From assembly GCF_050948215.1 (NCBI RefSeq), contig NW_027488819.1, forward strand, positions 248,001-312,000: 64,000 bases of DNA, given 5' to 3'. The DNA is from Halictus rubicundus (taxonomy: Eukaryota; Arthropoda; Insecta; Hymenoptera; Halictidae). A program made the translations under genes and the position numbers. This document shows, piece after piece, positions 1 through 16,000 of the stretch. Each line of letters begins with the position of its first letter. Positions within the stretch are counted from its first letter, which is position 1. The notes below the pieces were generated by a model. That model did not search any database. It was not told the origin of the DNA and worked only from the letters and a program-made list of their open reading frames with translations.

Positions 1-3000
1 CCTATCCTCTATCCTATCCTATCGTATCCTCTATCCTATCTTATCATATCCTCTATCCTATCCTATCCTCTATCCTATCCTATCCTCTATCCTATCCTAT
101 CCTCTATCTTATCCTATCCTCTAGCCTATCCTATCGTCTATCCTATCCTATCCTCTATCCTATCCTATCCTCTATCATATCCTATCCTCTATCAAATCCT
201 ATCCTCTATCCTATCCTATCCTCTATACTATCCTATCCTCTATCTTATCCTATCCTCTATCCTATCCTATCCTCTATCCTATCCCATCCTCTATCCTATC
301 CTATCCTCTATCCTATCCTATCCTATCCTCTACCGTCTCCTATCCTGTATCCGATCCAATCCCCTATCCTCTATCCCATCCTCTATCGTATCGTATCCTC
401 TATCCTATCCAATCCTCTATCCTATCTGATCCACTATCATATCCTATCCTCTATCCTATCCTATCCTCTATCCTATCCTTTCCTCTATCCTATCCTATCC
501 TCTATCATATCCTATCCTCTATCATATCCTATCCTCTATCCTATCCTATCGTATCCTCTATCCTATCCTATCCTATCCTCTATCCTTTCCTATCCTCTAT
601 CCTATCCTATCCTCTATCATATCCTATCCTCTATCCTATCCTATCCTCTATCCTATCTTATCCTCTATCTTATCCTATCCTCTATCCTATCCTATCATCT
701 ATCCTATCCTATCCTATCCTCTATCATATCCTATCCTCTATCCTATCCTATCCTCTATCCTATCCTATCCTCTATCCTATCCTATCCTATCCTCTATCCT
801 ATCCTATCCTATCCTCTATCCTATCCTATCATCTATCCTATCCTATCCTCTATCCTATCCTATCCTCTATTATATCCTATCCTCTATCCTATCCTATACT
901 CTATCCTATCTTATCCTCTATCTTATCCTATCCTCTATCCTATCCTCTATCCTATCCTATCCTTTATTCTATCCAATCCCCTATCCTATCCTCTATCTGA
1001 TCCTATCCTCTATCCTATCCTATCCTCTATCCTATCCTATCCTCTATCTTATCCTATCCTGTATCCTATCCTATCATCTATCCTATCCTATCCTCTATCC
1101 TATCCTATCCTCTATCCTATCCTATCGTATCCTCTATCCTATCCTATCCTATCCTCTATCCTATCCTATCCTCTATCCTATCCTATACTCTATCCTATCT
1201 TATCCTCTATCTTATCCTATCCTCTATCCTATCCTCTATCCTATCCTATCCTTTATTCTATCCAATCCCCTATCCTATACTCTATCCGATCCTATCCTCT
1301 ATCCTATCCTATCATCTATCCTATCCTATCCTCTATCCTATCCTATCCTCTATCATATCCTATCCACTATCATATCCTATCCTCTATCCTATCCTATCCT
1401 CTATCCTATCCTATCCTCTATCCTATCCTATCGTATCCTCAATCGTATCCTATCCTCTATCCTATCCTATCGTATCCTCTATCGTATCCTATCCTCTATC
1501 CTATCCTATCCTCTATCCTATCCAATCCCCTATCCTATCCTCTATCCTAACCTATCCTCTATCTTATCCTATCCTCTATCCTATAGTATCATCTATCCTA
1601 TCCTATCCTCTATCCTATCCTATCCTCTACCCTATCCTATCCTCTATCCTATTCTATCCTCTATCCTATCCTATCCTCTATCCTATCCTATCCTCTATCC
1701 CATCCTATCCTCTATCCTATCCTATCCTCTATCCTATCCTATCCTCTATCCTATCCTATCCTCTACAATATCCTTTCCTCTTTCCTATAATATCATCTAT
1801 CCTATCCTATCCTCTATCTTATCCTATCCTCTATCCTATCCTATCATCTATCCTATCCTATCCTCTATCCTATCCTATCCTCTATCCTATCCTATCCTCT
1901 ATCATATCATATCCTCTATCCTATCAAATCCTCTATAATATCGTATCCTCTATCATATCCTTTCCTCTTTCCTATAATATCATCTATCCTATCCTATCCT
2001 CTATCTTATCCTATCCTCTATCCTATCCTATCATATATCCTATCCTATCCTCTATCCTATAATATCCTCTATCCTATCCTATCCTCTATCATATCCTATC
2101 CTCTATCCTATCCTATCCTCTATCCTATCTTATCCTCTATCTTATCCTATCCTCTATCCTATCCTATCCTCTATCCTATCCTATCCTATCCTCTATCCTA
2201 TCCTCTATCCTATCCTATCCTCTATCTTATCCTATCCTCTATCCTATCCTATCATCTATCCTATCCTATCCTCTATCCTATCCTATCCTCTATCATATCC
2301 TATCCTCTATCATATCCTATCCTCTATCCTATCCAATCCTCTATCCTATCCTATCCTCTATCCTATCCTATCGTATCCTCTATCCTATCCTATCCTATCC
2401 TCTTTCCTATCCTATCCTCTATCCTATCCTACCCTCTATACTATCCTATCCTCTATCTTATCCTATCCTCTATCCTATCCTATCATCTATCCTATCCTAT
2501 CCTCTATCCTATCCTATCCTCTATCCTATCCAATCCCCTATACTATCCTCTATCCTATCCTATCCTCTATCTTATCCAATCCTCTATCCTATCCTATCAT
2601 CTATCCTATCCTATCCTCTATCCTATCCTATCCTCTATCATATCCTATCCTCTATCATATCCTATCCTCTATCCTATCCAATCCTCTATCCTATCCTATC
2701 CTCTATCCTATCCTATCGTATCCTCTATCCTATCCTATCCTATCCTCTATCCTATCCTATCCTCTATCCTATCCTATCATCTATACTATCCTATCCTCTA
2801 TCTTATCCTATCCTCTATCCTATCCTATCATCTATCCTATCCTATCCTCTATCCTATCCTATCCTTCCGTATCCTCTATCGCATCCTATCCTCTATCCTA
2901 TCCTATCCTCTATCCTATCCTATCCTGTATACTATCCTATCCTCTATCCTATCCTATTCTCTATCCTATCCTATCGTATCCTCTGTCCTATCCTATCCTC

Positions 3001-6000
3001 TATCCTATCCTATCCTCTATCCTATCCTATCCTCTATCTTATCCTATCCTCTATCCTATCCTATCATCTATCCTATCCTATCCTCTATCCTATCCTATCC
3101 TCTATCATATCCTATCCTCTATCATATCCTATCCTCTATCCTATCCAATCCTCTATCCTATCCTATCCTCTATCCTATCCTATCGTATCCTCTATCCTAT
3201 CCTATTATATCCTCTATCCTATCCTATCCTCTACCGTCTCCTATCCTGTATCCGATCCAATCCCCTATCCTCTATACTATCCTATCCTCTATCCTATCCT
3301 ATCCTCTATCCTATCCTATCCTCTATCCTATCCTATCCTTTATAATATCCTATCCTCTATCCTATCCTATCCTCTATAATATCGTATCCTCTATCATATC
3401 CTTTCCTCTTTCCTATAATATCATCTATCCTATCCTATCCTCTATCTTATCCTATCCTCTATCCTATCCTATCATCTATCCTATCCTATCCTATCCTCTA
3501 TCCTATCCTATCCTCTATCATATCCTATCCTCTATCCTATCCTATCCTCTATCCTATCTTATCATCTATCCTATCCTATCCTATCCTCTATCCTATCCTA
3601 TCCTCTATCATATCCTATCCTCTATCCTATCCTATCCTCTATCTTATCTTATCCTCTATCTTATCCTATCCTCTATCCTATCCTATCATCTATCCTATCC
3701 TATCTTCTATCCTATCCTATCCTCTATCATATCCTATCCTCTATCCTATCCTATCCTCTATCCTATCCTATCCTCTATCCTATCCTATCCTCTATCCTAT
3801 CCTATCCTATCCTCTATCCTATCCTATCATCTATCCTATCCTATCCTCTATCCTAACCTATCCTCTATCATATCCAATCCTCTATCCTATCCTATACTCT
3901 ATCCTATCTTATGCTCTATCTTATCCTATCCTCTATCCTATCCTCTATCCTATCCTATCCTTTATTCTATCCAATCCCCTATCCTATCCTCTATCCGATC
4001 CTATCCTCTATCCTATCCTATCCTCTATCCTATCCTATCCTCTATCCTATCCTATCCTCTATCTTATCCTATCCTCTATCCTATCCTATCATCTATCCTA
4101 TCCTATCCTCTATCCTATCCTATCCTCTATCATATCCTATCCTCTATCATATCCTATCCTCTATCCTATCCAATCCTCTATCCTATCCAATCCTCTATCC
4201 CATCCTATCCTCTATCCTATCCTATCCTCTATCCTATCCTATCCTCTATCATATCCTATCCTCTATCATATCCTATCCTCTATCCTATCCAATCCTCTAT
4301 CCTATCCTATCCTCTATCCTATCCTATCGTATCCTCTATCCTATCCTATCCTATCCTCTATCCTATCCTATCCTCTATCCTATCCTATCCTCTATACTAT
4401 CCTATCCTCTATCTTATCCTATCCTCTATCCTATCCTATCCTCTATCCTATCCCATCCTCTATCCTATCCTATCCTCTATCCTATCCTATCATCTATCCT
4501 ATCCTATCCTATCCTCTATCATATCCTATCCTCTATCCTATCCTATCCTCTATCCTATCCTATCCTCTATCCTATCCTATCCTATCCTCTATCCTATCCT
4601 ATCCTATCCTCTATCCTATCCTATCATCTATCCTATCCTATCCTCTATCCTATCCTATCCTCTATTATATCCTATCCTCTATCCTATCCTATACTCTATC
4701 CTATCTTATCCTCTATCTTATCCTATCCTCTATCCTATCCTCTATCCTATCCTATCCTTTATTCTATCCAATCCCCTATCCTATCCTCTATCCGATCCTA
4801 TCCTCTATCCTATCCTATCCTCTATCCTATCCTATCCTCTATCTTATCCTATCCTCTATCCTATCCTATCATCTATCCTATCCTATCCTCTATCCTATCC
4901 TATCCTCTATCCTATCCTATCGTATCCTCTATCCTATCCTATCCTATCCTCTATCCTATCCTATCCTCTATCCTATCCTATACTCTATCCTATCTTATCC
5001 TCTATCTTATCCTATCCTCTATCCTATCCTCTATCCTATCCTATCCTTTATTCTATCCAATCCCCTATCCTATACTCTATCCGATCCTATCCTCTATCCT
5101 ATCCTATCATCTATCCTATCCTATCCTCTATCCTATCCTATCCTCTATCATATCCTATCCACTATCATATCCTATCCTCTATCCTATCCTATCCTCTATC
5201 CTATCCTATCCTCTATCCTATCCTATCGTATCCTCAATCGTATCCTATCCTCTATCCTATCCTATCGTATCCTCTATCGTATCCTATCCTCTATCCTATC
5301 CTATCCTCTATCCTATCCAATCCCCTATCCTATCCTCTATCCTAACCTATCCTCTATCTTATCCTATCCTCTATCCTATAGTATCATCTATCCTATCCTA
5401 TCCTCTATCCTATCCTATCCTCTACCCTATCCTATCCTCTATCCTATTCTATCCTCTATCCTATCCTATCCTCTATCCTATCCTATCCTCTATCCCATCC
5501 TATCCTCTATCCTATCCTATCCTCTATCCTATCCTATCCTCTATCCTATCCTATCCTCTACAATATCCTTTCCTCTTTCCTATAATATCATCTATCCTAT
5601 CCTATCCTCTATCTTATCCTATCCTCTATCCTATCCTATCATCTATCCTATCCTATCCTCTATCCTATCCTATCCTCTATCCTATCCTATCCTCTATCAT
5701 ATCATATCCTCTATCCTATCAAATCCTCTATAATATCGTATCCTCTATCATATCCTTTCCTCTTTCCTATAATATCATCTATCCTATCCTATCCTCTATC
5801 TTATCCTATCCTCTATCCTATCCTATCATATATCCTATCCTATCCTCTATCCTATAATATCCTCTATCCTATCCTATCCTCTATCATATCCTATCCTCTA
5901 TCCTATCCTATCCTCTATCCTATCTTATCCTCTATCCTATCCTATTCTCTATCCTATCCTATCGTATCCTCTGTCCTATCCTATCCTCTATCCTATCCTA

Positions 6001-7480
6001 TCCTCTATCCTATCCTATCCTCTATCTTATCCTATCCTCTATCCTATCCTATCATCTATCCTATCCTATCCTCTATCCTATCCTATCCTCTATCATATCC
6101 TATCCTCTATCCTATCCTATCCTCTATCCTATCTTATCCTCTATCTTATCCTATCCTCTATCCTATCCTATCCTCTATCCTATCCTATCCTATCCTCTAT
6201 CCTATCGTATCGTATCCTCTATCCTATCCTATCCTCTATCCTATCCAATCCCCTATACTATCCTCTATCCTATCCTATCCTCTATCTTATCCAATCCTCT
6301 ATCCTATCCTATCATCTATCCTATCCTATCCTCTATCCTATCCTATCCTCTATCCGATCCTATCCTCTATCCTATCCTATCCTCTATCCTATCCTATCCT
6401 CTATCTTATCCTATCCTCTATCCTATCCTATCATCTATCCTATCCTATCCTCTATCCTATCCTATCCTCTATCATATCCTATCCTCTATCATATCCTATC
6501 CTCTATCCTATCCAATCCTCTATCCTATCCTATCCTCTATCCTATCCTATCGTATCCTCTATCCTATCCTATCCTATCCTCTATCCTATCCTATCCTCTA
6601 TCCTATCCTATCCTCTATACTATCCTATCCTCTATCTTATCCTATCCTCTATCCTATCCTATCATCTATCCTATCCTATCCTCTATCCTATCCTATCCTC
6701 TATCCTATCCTTTCGTATCCTCTATCGCATCCTATCCTCTATCCTATCCTATCCTCTATCCTATCCTATCCTCTATACTATCCTATCCTCTATCCTATCC
6801 TATTCTCTATCCTATCCTATCGTATCCTCTGTCCTATCCTATCCTCTATCCTATCCTATCCTCTATCCTATCCTATCCTCTATCTTATCCTATCCTCTAT
6901 CCTATCCTATCATCTATCCTATCCTATCCTCTATCCTATCCTATCCTCTATCATATCCTATCCTCTATCATATCCTATCCTCTATCCTATCCAATCCTCT
7001 ATCCTATCCTATCCTCTATCCTATCCTATCGTATCCTCTATCCTATCCTATTATATCCTCTATCCTATCCTATCCTCTACCGTCTCCTATCCTGTATCCG
7101 ATCCAATCCCCTATCCTCTATCCTATCCTATCATCTATCCTATCCTATCCTATCCTCTATCATATCCTATCCTCTATCCTATCCTATCCTCTATCCTATC
7201 CTATCCTCTATCCTATCCTATCCTATCCTCTATCCTATCCTATCATCTATCCTATCCTATCCTCTATCCTATCCTATCCTCTATTATATCCTATCCTCTA
7301 TCCTATCCTATACTCTATCCTATCTTATCCTCTATCTTATCCTATCCTCTATCCTATCCTCTATCCTATCCTATCCTTTATTCTATCCAATCCCCTATCC
7401 TATCCTCTATCCGATCCTATCCTCTATCCTATCCTATCCTCTATCCTATCCTATCCTCTATCTTATCCTATCCTCTATCC
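1..7480 (+). repeat. Higher-order copy A of a ~7.4-kb satellite block
   Basis: This stretch carries the same ordered series of variant positions as about 13070-20570. Matching landmarks are CTAGCC at 121 and 13185, the CTACCGTCTCC boxes at 331/13488, 3232/16422 and 7078/20166, and the TTATGCTC variant near 3911 and 17103. The offset moves between about 13,064 and 13,192 bp, so pentamer or unit indels have built up since duplication. Copy A lacks about 93 bp between 121 and 331 relative to the other copy. The right boundary is approximate, being where the marker order stops matching. Confidence 0.8.
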
Positions 7481-9995
7481 TATCCTATCATCTATCCTAT
7501 CCTATCATCTATCCTATCCTATCCTCTATCCTATCCTATCCTCTATCATATCCTATCCTCTATCATATCCTATCCTCCATCCTATCCAATCCTCTATCCT
7601 ATCCTATCCTATCCTCTATCCTATCCTATCGTATCCTCTATCCTATCCTATCCTATCCTCTATCCTATCCTATCCTCTATCCTATCCTATACTCTATCCT
7701 ATCTTATCCTCTATCTTATCCTATACTCTATCCTATCCTCTATCCTATCCTATCCTTTATTCTATCCAATCCCCTATCCTATCCTCTATCCGATCCTATC
7801 CTCTATCCTATCCTATCCTCTATCCTATCCTATCCTCTATCTTATCCTATCCTCTATCCTATCCTATCATCTATCCTATCCTATCCTCTATCCTATCCTA
7901 TCCTCTATCATATCCTATCCTCTATCATATCCTATCCTATATCCTATCCTATCCTCTATCCTATCCTATCGTATCCTCTATCGTATCCTATCCTCTATCC
8001 TATCCTATCGTATCCTCTATCGTATCCTATCCTCTATACTATCCTATCCTCTATCCTATCCTATCCTCTATCCTATCCTATCCTCTATCCTATCCTATCC
8101 TCTATCCTATCCTATCCTCTATCCTATCCTATCCTCTATCCTATCCTATCCTCTATCCTATCCTATCCTCTATCCTATCCTATCCTCTATCCGATCCTAT
8201 CCTCTATCCTATCCTATCCTCTATCCTATCCTATCCTCTATCTTATCCTATCCTCTATCCTATCCTATCATCTATCCTATCCTATCCTCTATCCTATCCT
8301 ATCCTATCGTATCCTCTATCGTATCCTATCCTCTATCCTATCCTATCGTATCCTCTATCGTATCCTATCCTCTATACTATCCTATCCTCTATACTATCCT
8401 ATCCTCTATCCTATCCTATCCTCTATCCTATCCTATCCTCTATCCTATCCTATCCTTTATAATATCCTATCCTCTATCCTATCCTATCCTCTATAATATC
8501 GTATCCTCTATCATATCCTTTCCTCTTCCCTATAATATCATCTATCTTATCCTATCCTCTATCCTATCCTATCATCTATCCTATCCAATCCTCTATTCTA
8601 TCTGATCCACTATCATATCCTATCCTCTATCCTATCCTATCCTCTATCCTATCCTATCCTCTATCATATCCTACCCTCTATCATATCCTATCCTATATCC
8701 TATCCTTTCCTCTATCCTATCCTATCGTATCCTCTATCGTATCCTATCCTCTATCCTATCTTATCCTCTATCTTATCCTATCCTCTATCCTATCCTATAC
8801 TCTATCCTATCTTATCCTCTATCTTATCCTATACTCTATCCTATCCTCTATCCTATCCTATCCTTTATTCTATCCAATCCCCTATCCTATCCTCTATCCG
8901 ATCTTATCCTCTATCCTATCCTATCCTCTATCCTATCCTATCCTCTATCTTATCCTATCCTCTATCCTATCCTATCATCTATCCTATCCTATCCTCTATC
9001 CTATCCTATCCTCTATCATATCCTATCCTCTATCATATCCTATCCTATATCCTATCCTATCCTCTATCCTATCCTATCATCTATCCTATCCTATCCTCTA
9101 TCCTATCCTATCGTATCCTCTATCTTATCCTATCCTCTATCCTATCCTATCATCTATCCTATCCTATCCTCTATCCTATCCTATCGTATCCTCTATCGTA
9201 TCCTATCCTCTATCCTATCCTATCCTCTATCCTATCCAATCCCCTATCCTATCCTCTATCCGATCTTATCCTCTACCCTATCCTATCCTCTATCCGATCC
9301 TATCCTCTATCTTATCCTATCCTCTATCCTATCCTATCCTCTATACTATCCTATCCTCTATCCTATCCTCTATCCTATCCTATCCTCTATCATATCCTAT
9401 CCTCTATCCTATCCTGTCGTCTATCCTATCATATCCTCTATCTTATCCTATCCTCTATACTATCCTATCCTCTATCCTATCCTATCCTCTATCCTATCCT
9501 ATCCTCTATCATATCCTATCCTCTATCCTCTCCTATCCTCTATCCTATCCTATCCTCTATCCTATCCTACCCTCTATCCTATCCTATCCTCTATCCTATC
9601 CTATCCTCTACAATATCGTATCCTCTATCATATCCTTTCCTCTTTCCTATAATATCATCTATCCTATCGTATCCTCTATCTTATCCTATCCTCTATCCTA
9701 TCCTATCATCTATCCTATCCTATCCTCTATCCTATCCTATCCTCTATCATATCCTATCCTCTATCCTATCCTATCATCTATCCTATCCAATCCTCTATTC
9801 TATCTGATCCACTATCATATCCTATCCTCTATCCTATCCTATCCTCTATCCTATCCTATCCTCTATCCTATCCTATCCTCTATCATATCCTATCCTCTAT
9901 CCTATCCTATCCTCTATCCTATCTTATCCTCTATCTTATCCTATCCTCTATCCTATCCTATACTCTATCCTATCTTATCCTCTATCTTATCCTAT
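7300..9995 (+). repeat. Satellite block duplicated at 25450-27715
   Basis: Marker variants at 7574 (CCTCCATCC) and 8521 (TCCTCTTCCC) recur at 25718 and 26665, an exact offset of 18,144 bp. From about 9195 the markers at 9413 (CCTGTCG) and 9802 (ATCTGATCC) recur at 27132 and 27521, an exact offset of 17,719 bp. The 425-bp change in offset (25 units of 17 bp) corresponds to sequence at about 8770-9195 that is absent from the other copy. Outer boundaries are approximate. Confidence 0.75.
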
Positions 9996-12900
9996 CCTCT
10001 ATCCTATCCTCTATCCTATCCTATCCTTTATTCTATCCAATCCCCTATCCTATCCTCTATCCGATCCTATCGTATCCTCTATCCTATCCTATCCTTTATT
10101 CTATCCAATCCCCTATCCTATCCTCTATCCGATCCTATCCTCTATCCTATCCTATCCTCTATCCTATCCTATCCTCTATCCTATCCTATCCTCTATCTTA
10201 TCCTATCCTCTATCCTATCCTATCATCTATCCTATCCTATCCTCTATCCTATCCTATCCTCTATCATATCCTATCCTCTATCATATCCTATCCTCTATCC
10301 TATCCAATCCTCTATCCTATCCAATCCTCTATCCCATCCTATCCTCTATCCTATCCTATCGTATCCTCTATCCTATCCTATCATATCCTCTATCCTATCC
10401 TATCCTCTATCCTATCCTATCCTCTATCCTATCCTATCCTCTATCTTATCCTATCCTCTAGCCTATCCTATCATCTATCCTATCCTATCCTCTATCCTAT
10501 CCTATCCTCTATCATATCCTATCCTCTATCATATCCTATCCTCTATCCTATCCAATCCTCTATCCTATCCTATCCTCTATCCTATCCTATCGTATCCTCT
10601 ATCCTATCCTATCCTATCCTCTATCCTATCCTATCCTCTATCCTATCCTATCCTCTATACTATCCTATCCTCTATCTTATCCTATCCTCTATCCTATCCT
10701 ATCCTCTATCCTATCCCATCCTCTATCCTATCCTATCCTCTATCCTATCCTATCCTATCCTCTACCGTCTCCTATCCTGTATCCGATCCAATCCCCTATC
10801 CTCTATCCCATCCTCTATCGTATCGTATCCTCTATCCTATCCAATCCTCTATCCTATCTGATCCACTATCATATACTATCCTCTATCCTATCCTATCCTC
10901 TATCCTATCCTTTCCTCTATCCTATCCTATCCTCTATCATATCCTATCCTCTATCATATCCTATCCTCTATCCTATCCAATCCTCTATCCTATCCTATCC
11001 TCTATCCTATCCTATCGTATCCTCTATCCTATCCTATCCTATCCTCTATCCTTTCCTATCCTCTATCCTATCCTATCCTCTATCATATCCTATCCTCTAT
11101 CCTATCCTATCCTCTATCCTATCTTATCCTCTATCTTATCCTATTCTCTATCCTATCCTATCATCTATCCTATCCTATCCTATCCTCTATCATATCCTAT
11201 CCTCTATCCTATCCTATCCTCTATCCTATCCTATCCTCTATCCTATCCTATCCTATCCTCTATCCTATCCTATCCTATCCTCTATCCTATCCTATCCTCT
11301 ATCCGATCCTATCCTCTATCCTATCCTATCCTCTATCCTATCCTATCCTCTATATTATCCTATCCTCTATCCTATCCTATCATCTATCCTATCCTATCCT
11401 CTATCCTATCCTATCCTCTATCATATCCTATCCTGTATCATATCCTATCCTCTATCCTATCCAATCCTCTATCCTATCCTATCGTATCCTCTATCCTATC
11501 CTATCCTATCCTCTATCCTATCCTATCCTCTATCCTATCCTATCCTCTATACTATCCTATCCTCTATCTTATCCTATCCTCTATCCTATCCTATCCTCTA
11601 TCCTATCCTATCATCTATCCTATCCTATCCTCTATCCTATCCTATCCTCTATCCTATCCTATCCTCTATCCTATCCTATCCTCTATCCCATCCTATCCTC
11701 TATCCTATCCTATCCTCTATCCTATCCTATTCTCTATCCTATCCTATCGTATCCTCTGTCCTATCCTATCCTCTATCCTATCCTATCCTCTATCCTATCC
11801 TATCCTCTATCTTATCCTATCCTCTATCCTATCCTATCATCTATCCTATCCTATCCTCTATCCTATCCTATCCTCTATCATATCCTATCCTCTATCATAT
11901 CCTATCTTCTATCCTATCCAATCCTCTATCCTATCCTATCCTCTATCCTATCCTATCGTATCCTCTATCCTATCCTATCCTATCCTCTATCCTATCCTAT
12001 CCTCTACCGTCTCCTATCCTGTATCCGATCCAATCCCCTATCCTCTATCCTATCCTACCCTCTATCCTATCCTATTGTATCCTCTATCGTATCCTATCCT
12101 CTATCCTATCCTATCCTCTATCCTATCCTATCCTCTATACTATCCTATCCTCTATCCTATCCTATCCTCTATCCTATCCTATCCTCTATCCTATCCTATC
12201 CTTTATAATATCCTATCCTCTATCCTATCCTATCCTCTATAATATAGTATCCTCTATCATATCCTTTCCTCTTTCCTATAATATCATCTATCCTATCCTA
12301 TCCTCTATCTTATCCTATCCTCTATCCTATCCTATCATCTATCCTATCCTATCCTATCCTCTATCCTATCCTATCCTCTATCATATCCTATCCTCTATCC
12401 TATCCTATCCTCTATCCTATCTTATCATCTATCCTATCCTATCCTATCCTCTATCCTATCCTATCCTCTATCATATCCTATCCTCTATCCTATCCTATCC
12501 TCTATCTTATCTATCCTCTATCTATCCTATCCTCTATCCTATCCTATCATCTATCCTATCCTATCTTCTATCCTATCCTATCCTCTATCATATCCTATCC
12601 TCTATCCTATCCTATCCTCTATCCTATCCTATCCTCTATCCTATCCTATCCTCTATCCTATCCTATCCTATCCTCTATCCTATCCTATCATCTATCCTAT
12701 CCTATCCTCTATCCTATCCTATCCTCTATCATATCCAATCCTCTATCCTATCCTATACTCTATCCTATCTTATGCTCTATCTTATCCTATCCTCTATCCT
12801 ATCCTCTATCCTATCCTATCCTTTATTCTATCCAATCCCCTATCCTATCCTCTATCCGATCCTATCCTCTATCCTATCCTATCCTCTATCCTATCCTATC

Positions 12901-13069
12901 CTCTATCCTATCCTATCCTCTATCTTATCCTATCCTCTATCCTATCCTATCATCTATCCTATCCTATCCTCTATCCTATCCTATCCTCTATCATATCCTA
13001 TCCTCTATCATATCCTATCCTCTATCCTATCCAATCCTCTATCCTATCCAATCCTCTATCCCATCCTAT

Positions 13070-16000
13070 CCTCTATCCTATCCTATCGTATCCTCTATCC
13101 TATCCTATCATATCCTCTATCCTATCCTATCCTCTATCCTATCCTATCCTCTATCCTATCCTATCCTCTATCTTATCCTATCCTCTAGCCTATCCTATCG
13201 TCTATCCTATCCTATCCTCTATCCTATCCTATCCTCTATCATATCTATCCTCTATCATATCCTATCCTCTATCCTATCCAATCTCTATCCTATCCTATCC
13301 TCTATCCTATCCTATCGTATCCTCTATCCTATCCTATCCTATCCTCTATCCTATCCTATCCTCTATCCTATCCTATCCTCTATACTATCCTATCCTCTAT
13401 CTTATCCTATCCTCTATCCTATCCTATCCTCTATCCTATCCCATCCTCTATCCTATCCTATCCTCTATCCTATCCTATCCTATCCTCTACCGTCTCCTAT
13501 CCTGTATCCGATCCAATCCCCTATCCTCTATCCCATCCTCTATCGTATCGTATCCTCTATCCTATCCAATCCTCTATCCTATCTGATCCACTATCATATC
13601 CTATCCTCTATCCTATCCTATCCTCTATCCTATCCTTTCCTCTATCCTATCCTATCCTCTATCATATCCTATCCTCTATCATATCCTATCCTCTATCCTA
13701 TCCTATCGTATCCTCTATCCTATCCTATCCTATCCTCTATCCTTTCCTATCCTCTATCCTATCCTATCCTCTATCATATCCTATCCTCTATCCTATCCTA
13801 TCCTCTATCCTATCTTATCCTCTATCTTATCCTATCCTCTATCCTATCCTATCATCTATCCTATCCTATCCTATCCTCTATCATATCCTATCCTCTATCC
13901 TATCCTATCCTCTATCCTATCCTATCCTCTATCCTATCCTATCCTATCCTCTATCCTATCCTATCCTATCCTCTATCCTATCCTATCATCTATCCTATCC
14001 TATCCTCTATCCTATCCTATCCTCTATTATATCCTATCCTCTATCCTATCCTATACTCTATCCTATCTTATCCTCTATCTTATCCTATCCTCTATCCTAT
14101 CCTCTATCCTATCCTATCCTTTATTCTATCCAATCCCCTATCCTATCCTCTATCTGATCCTATCCTCTATCCTATCCTATCCTCTATCCTATCCTATCCT
14201 CTATCTTATCCTATCCTCTATCCTATCCTATCATCTATCCTATCCTATCCTCTATCCTATCCTATCCTCTATCCTATCCTATCGTATCCTCTATCCTATC
14301 CTATCCTATCCTCTATCCTATCCTATCCTCTATCCTATCCTATACTCTATCCTATCTTATCCTCTATCTTATCCTATCCTCTATCCTATCCTCTATCCTA
14401 TCCTATCCTTTATTCTATCCAATCCCCTATCCTATACTCTATCCGATCCTATCCTCTATCCTATCCTATCATCTATCCTATCCTATCCTCTATCCTATCC
14501 TATCCTCTATCATATCCTATCCACTATCATATCCTATCCTCTATCCTATCCTATCCTCTATCCTATCCTATCCTCTATCCTATCCTATCGTATCCTCAAT
14601 CGTATCCTATCCTCTATCCTATCCTATCGTATCCTCTATCGTATCCTATCCTCTATCCTATCCTATCCTCTATCCTATCCAATCCCCTATCCTATCCTCT
14701 ATCCTAACCTATCCTCTATCTTATCCTATCCTCTATCCTATAGTATCATCTATCCTATCCTATCCTCTATCCTATCCTATCCTCTACCCTATCCTATCCT
14801 CTATCCTATTCTATACTCTATCCTATCCTATCCTCTATCCTATCCTATCCTCTATCCCATCCTATCCTCTATCCTATCCTATCCTCTATCCTTATCCTAT
14901 CTATCCTCTATCCTATCCTATCCTCTACAATATCCTTTCCTCTTTCCTATAATATCATCTATCCTATCCTATCCTCTATCTTATCCTATCCTCTATCCTA
15001 TCCTATCATCTATCCTATCCTATCCTCTATCCTATCCTATCCTCTATCCTATCCTATCCTCTATCATATCATATCCTCTATCCTATCAAATCCTCTATAA
15101 TATCGTATCCTCTATCATATCCTTTCCTCTTTCCTATAATATCATCTATCCTATCCTATCCTCTATCTTATCCTATCCTCTATCCTATCCTATCATATAT
15201 CCTATCCTATCCTCTATCCTATAATATCCTCTATCCTATCCTATCCTCTATCATATCCTATCCTCTATCCTATCCTATCCTCTATCCTATCTTATCCTCT
15301 ATCTTATCCTATCCTCTATCCTATCCTATCCTCTATCCTATCCTATCCTATCCTCTATCCTATCCTCTATCCTATCCTATCCTCTATCTTATCCTATCCT
15401 CTATCCTATCCTATCATCTATCCTATCCTATCCTCTATCCTATCCTATCCTCTATCATATCCTATCCTCTATCAAATCCTATCCTCTATCCTATCCAATC
15501 CTCTATCCTATCCTATCCTCTATCCTATCCTATCGTATCCTCTATCCTATCCTATCCTATCCTCTTTCCTATCCTATCCTCTATCCTATCTACCCTCTAT
15601 ACTATCCTATCCTCTATCTTATCCTATCCTCTATCCTATCCTATCATCTATCCTATCCTATCCTCTATCCTATCCTATCCTCTATCCTATCCAATCCCCT
15701 ATACTATCCTCTATCCTATCCTATCCTCTATCTTATCCAATCCTCTATCCTATCCTATCATCTATCCTATCCTATCCTCTATCCTATCCTATCCTCTATC
15801 ATATCCTATCCTCTATCATATCCTATCCTCTATCCTATCCAATCCTCTATCCTATCCTATCCTCTATCCTATCCTATCGTATCCTCTATCCTATCCTATC
15901 CTATCCTCTATCCTATCCTATCCTCTATCCTATCCTATCATCTATACTATCCTATCCTCTATCTTATCCTATCCTCTATCCTATCCTATCATCTATCCTA

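Noticed and set aside
1540..1560. CCTAACC as true telomere repeat (TTAGG) remnants
   Set aside because: These are isolated single-base variants of TATCCTATCC repeated with their higher-order copies. No run of two or more CCTAA was seen.
3911..5857. Long + strand open reading frames in the satellite (648 codons here; up to 868 elsewhere) as genes
   Set aside because: They are a by-product of a 17-bp repeat lacking TAA, TAG and TGA. All frames give the same 17-residue cycle, no domain or codon bias is present, and ends fall at random point variants.
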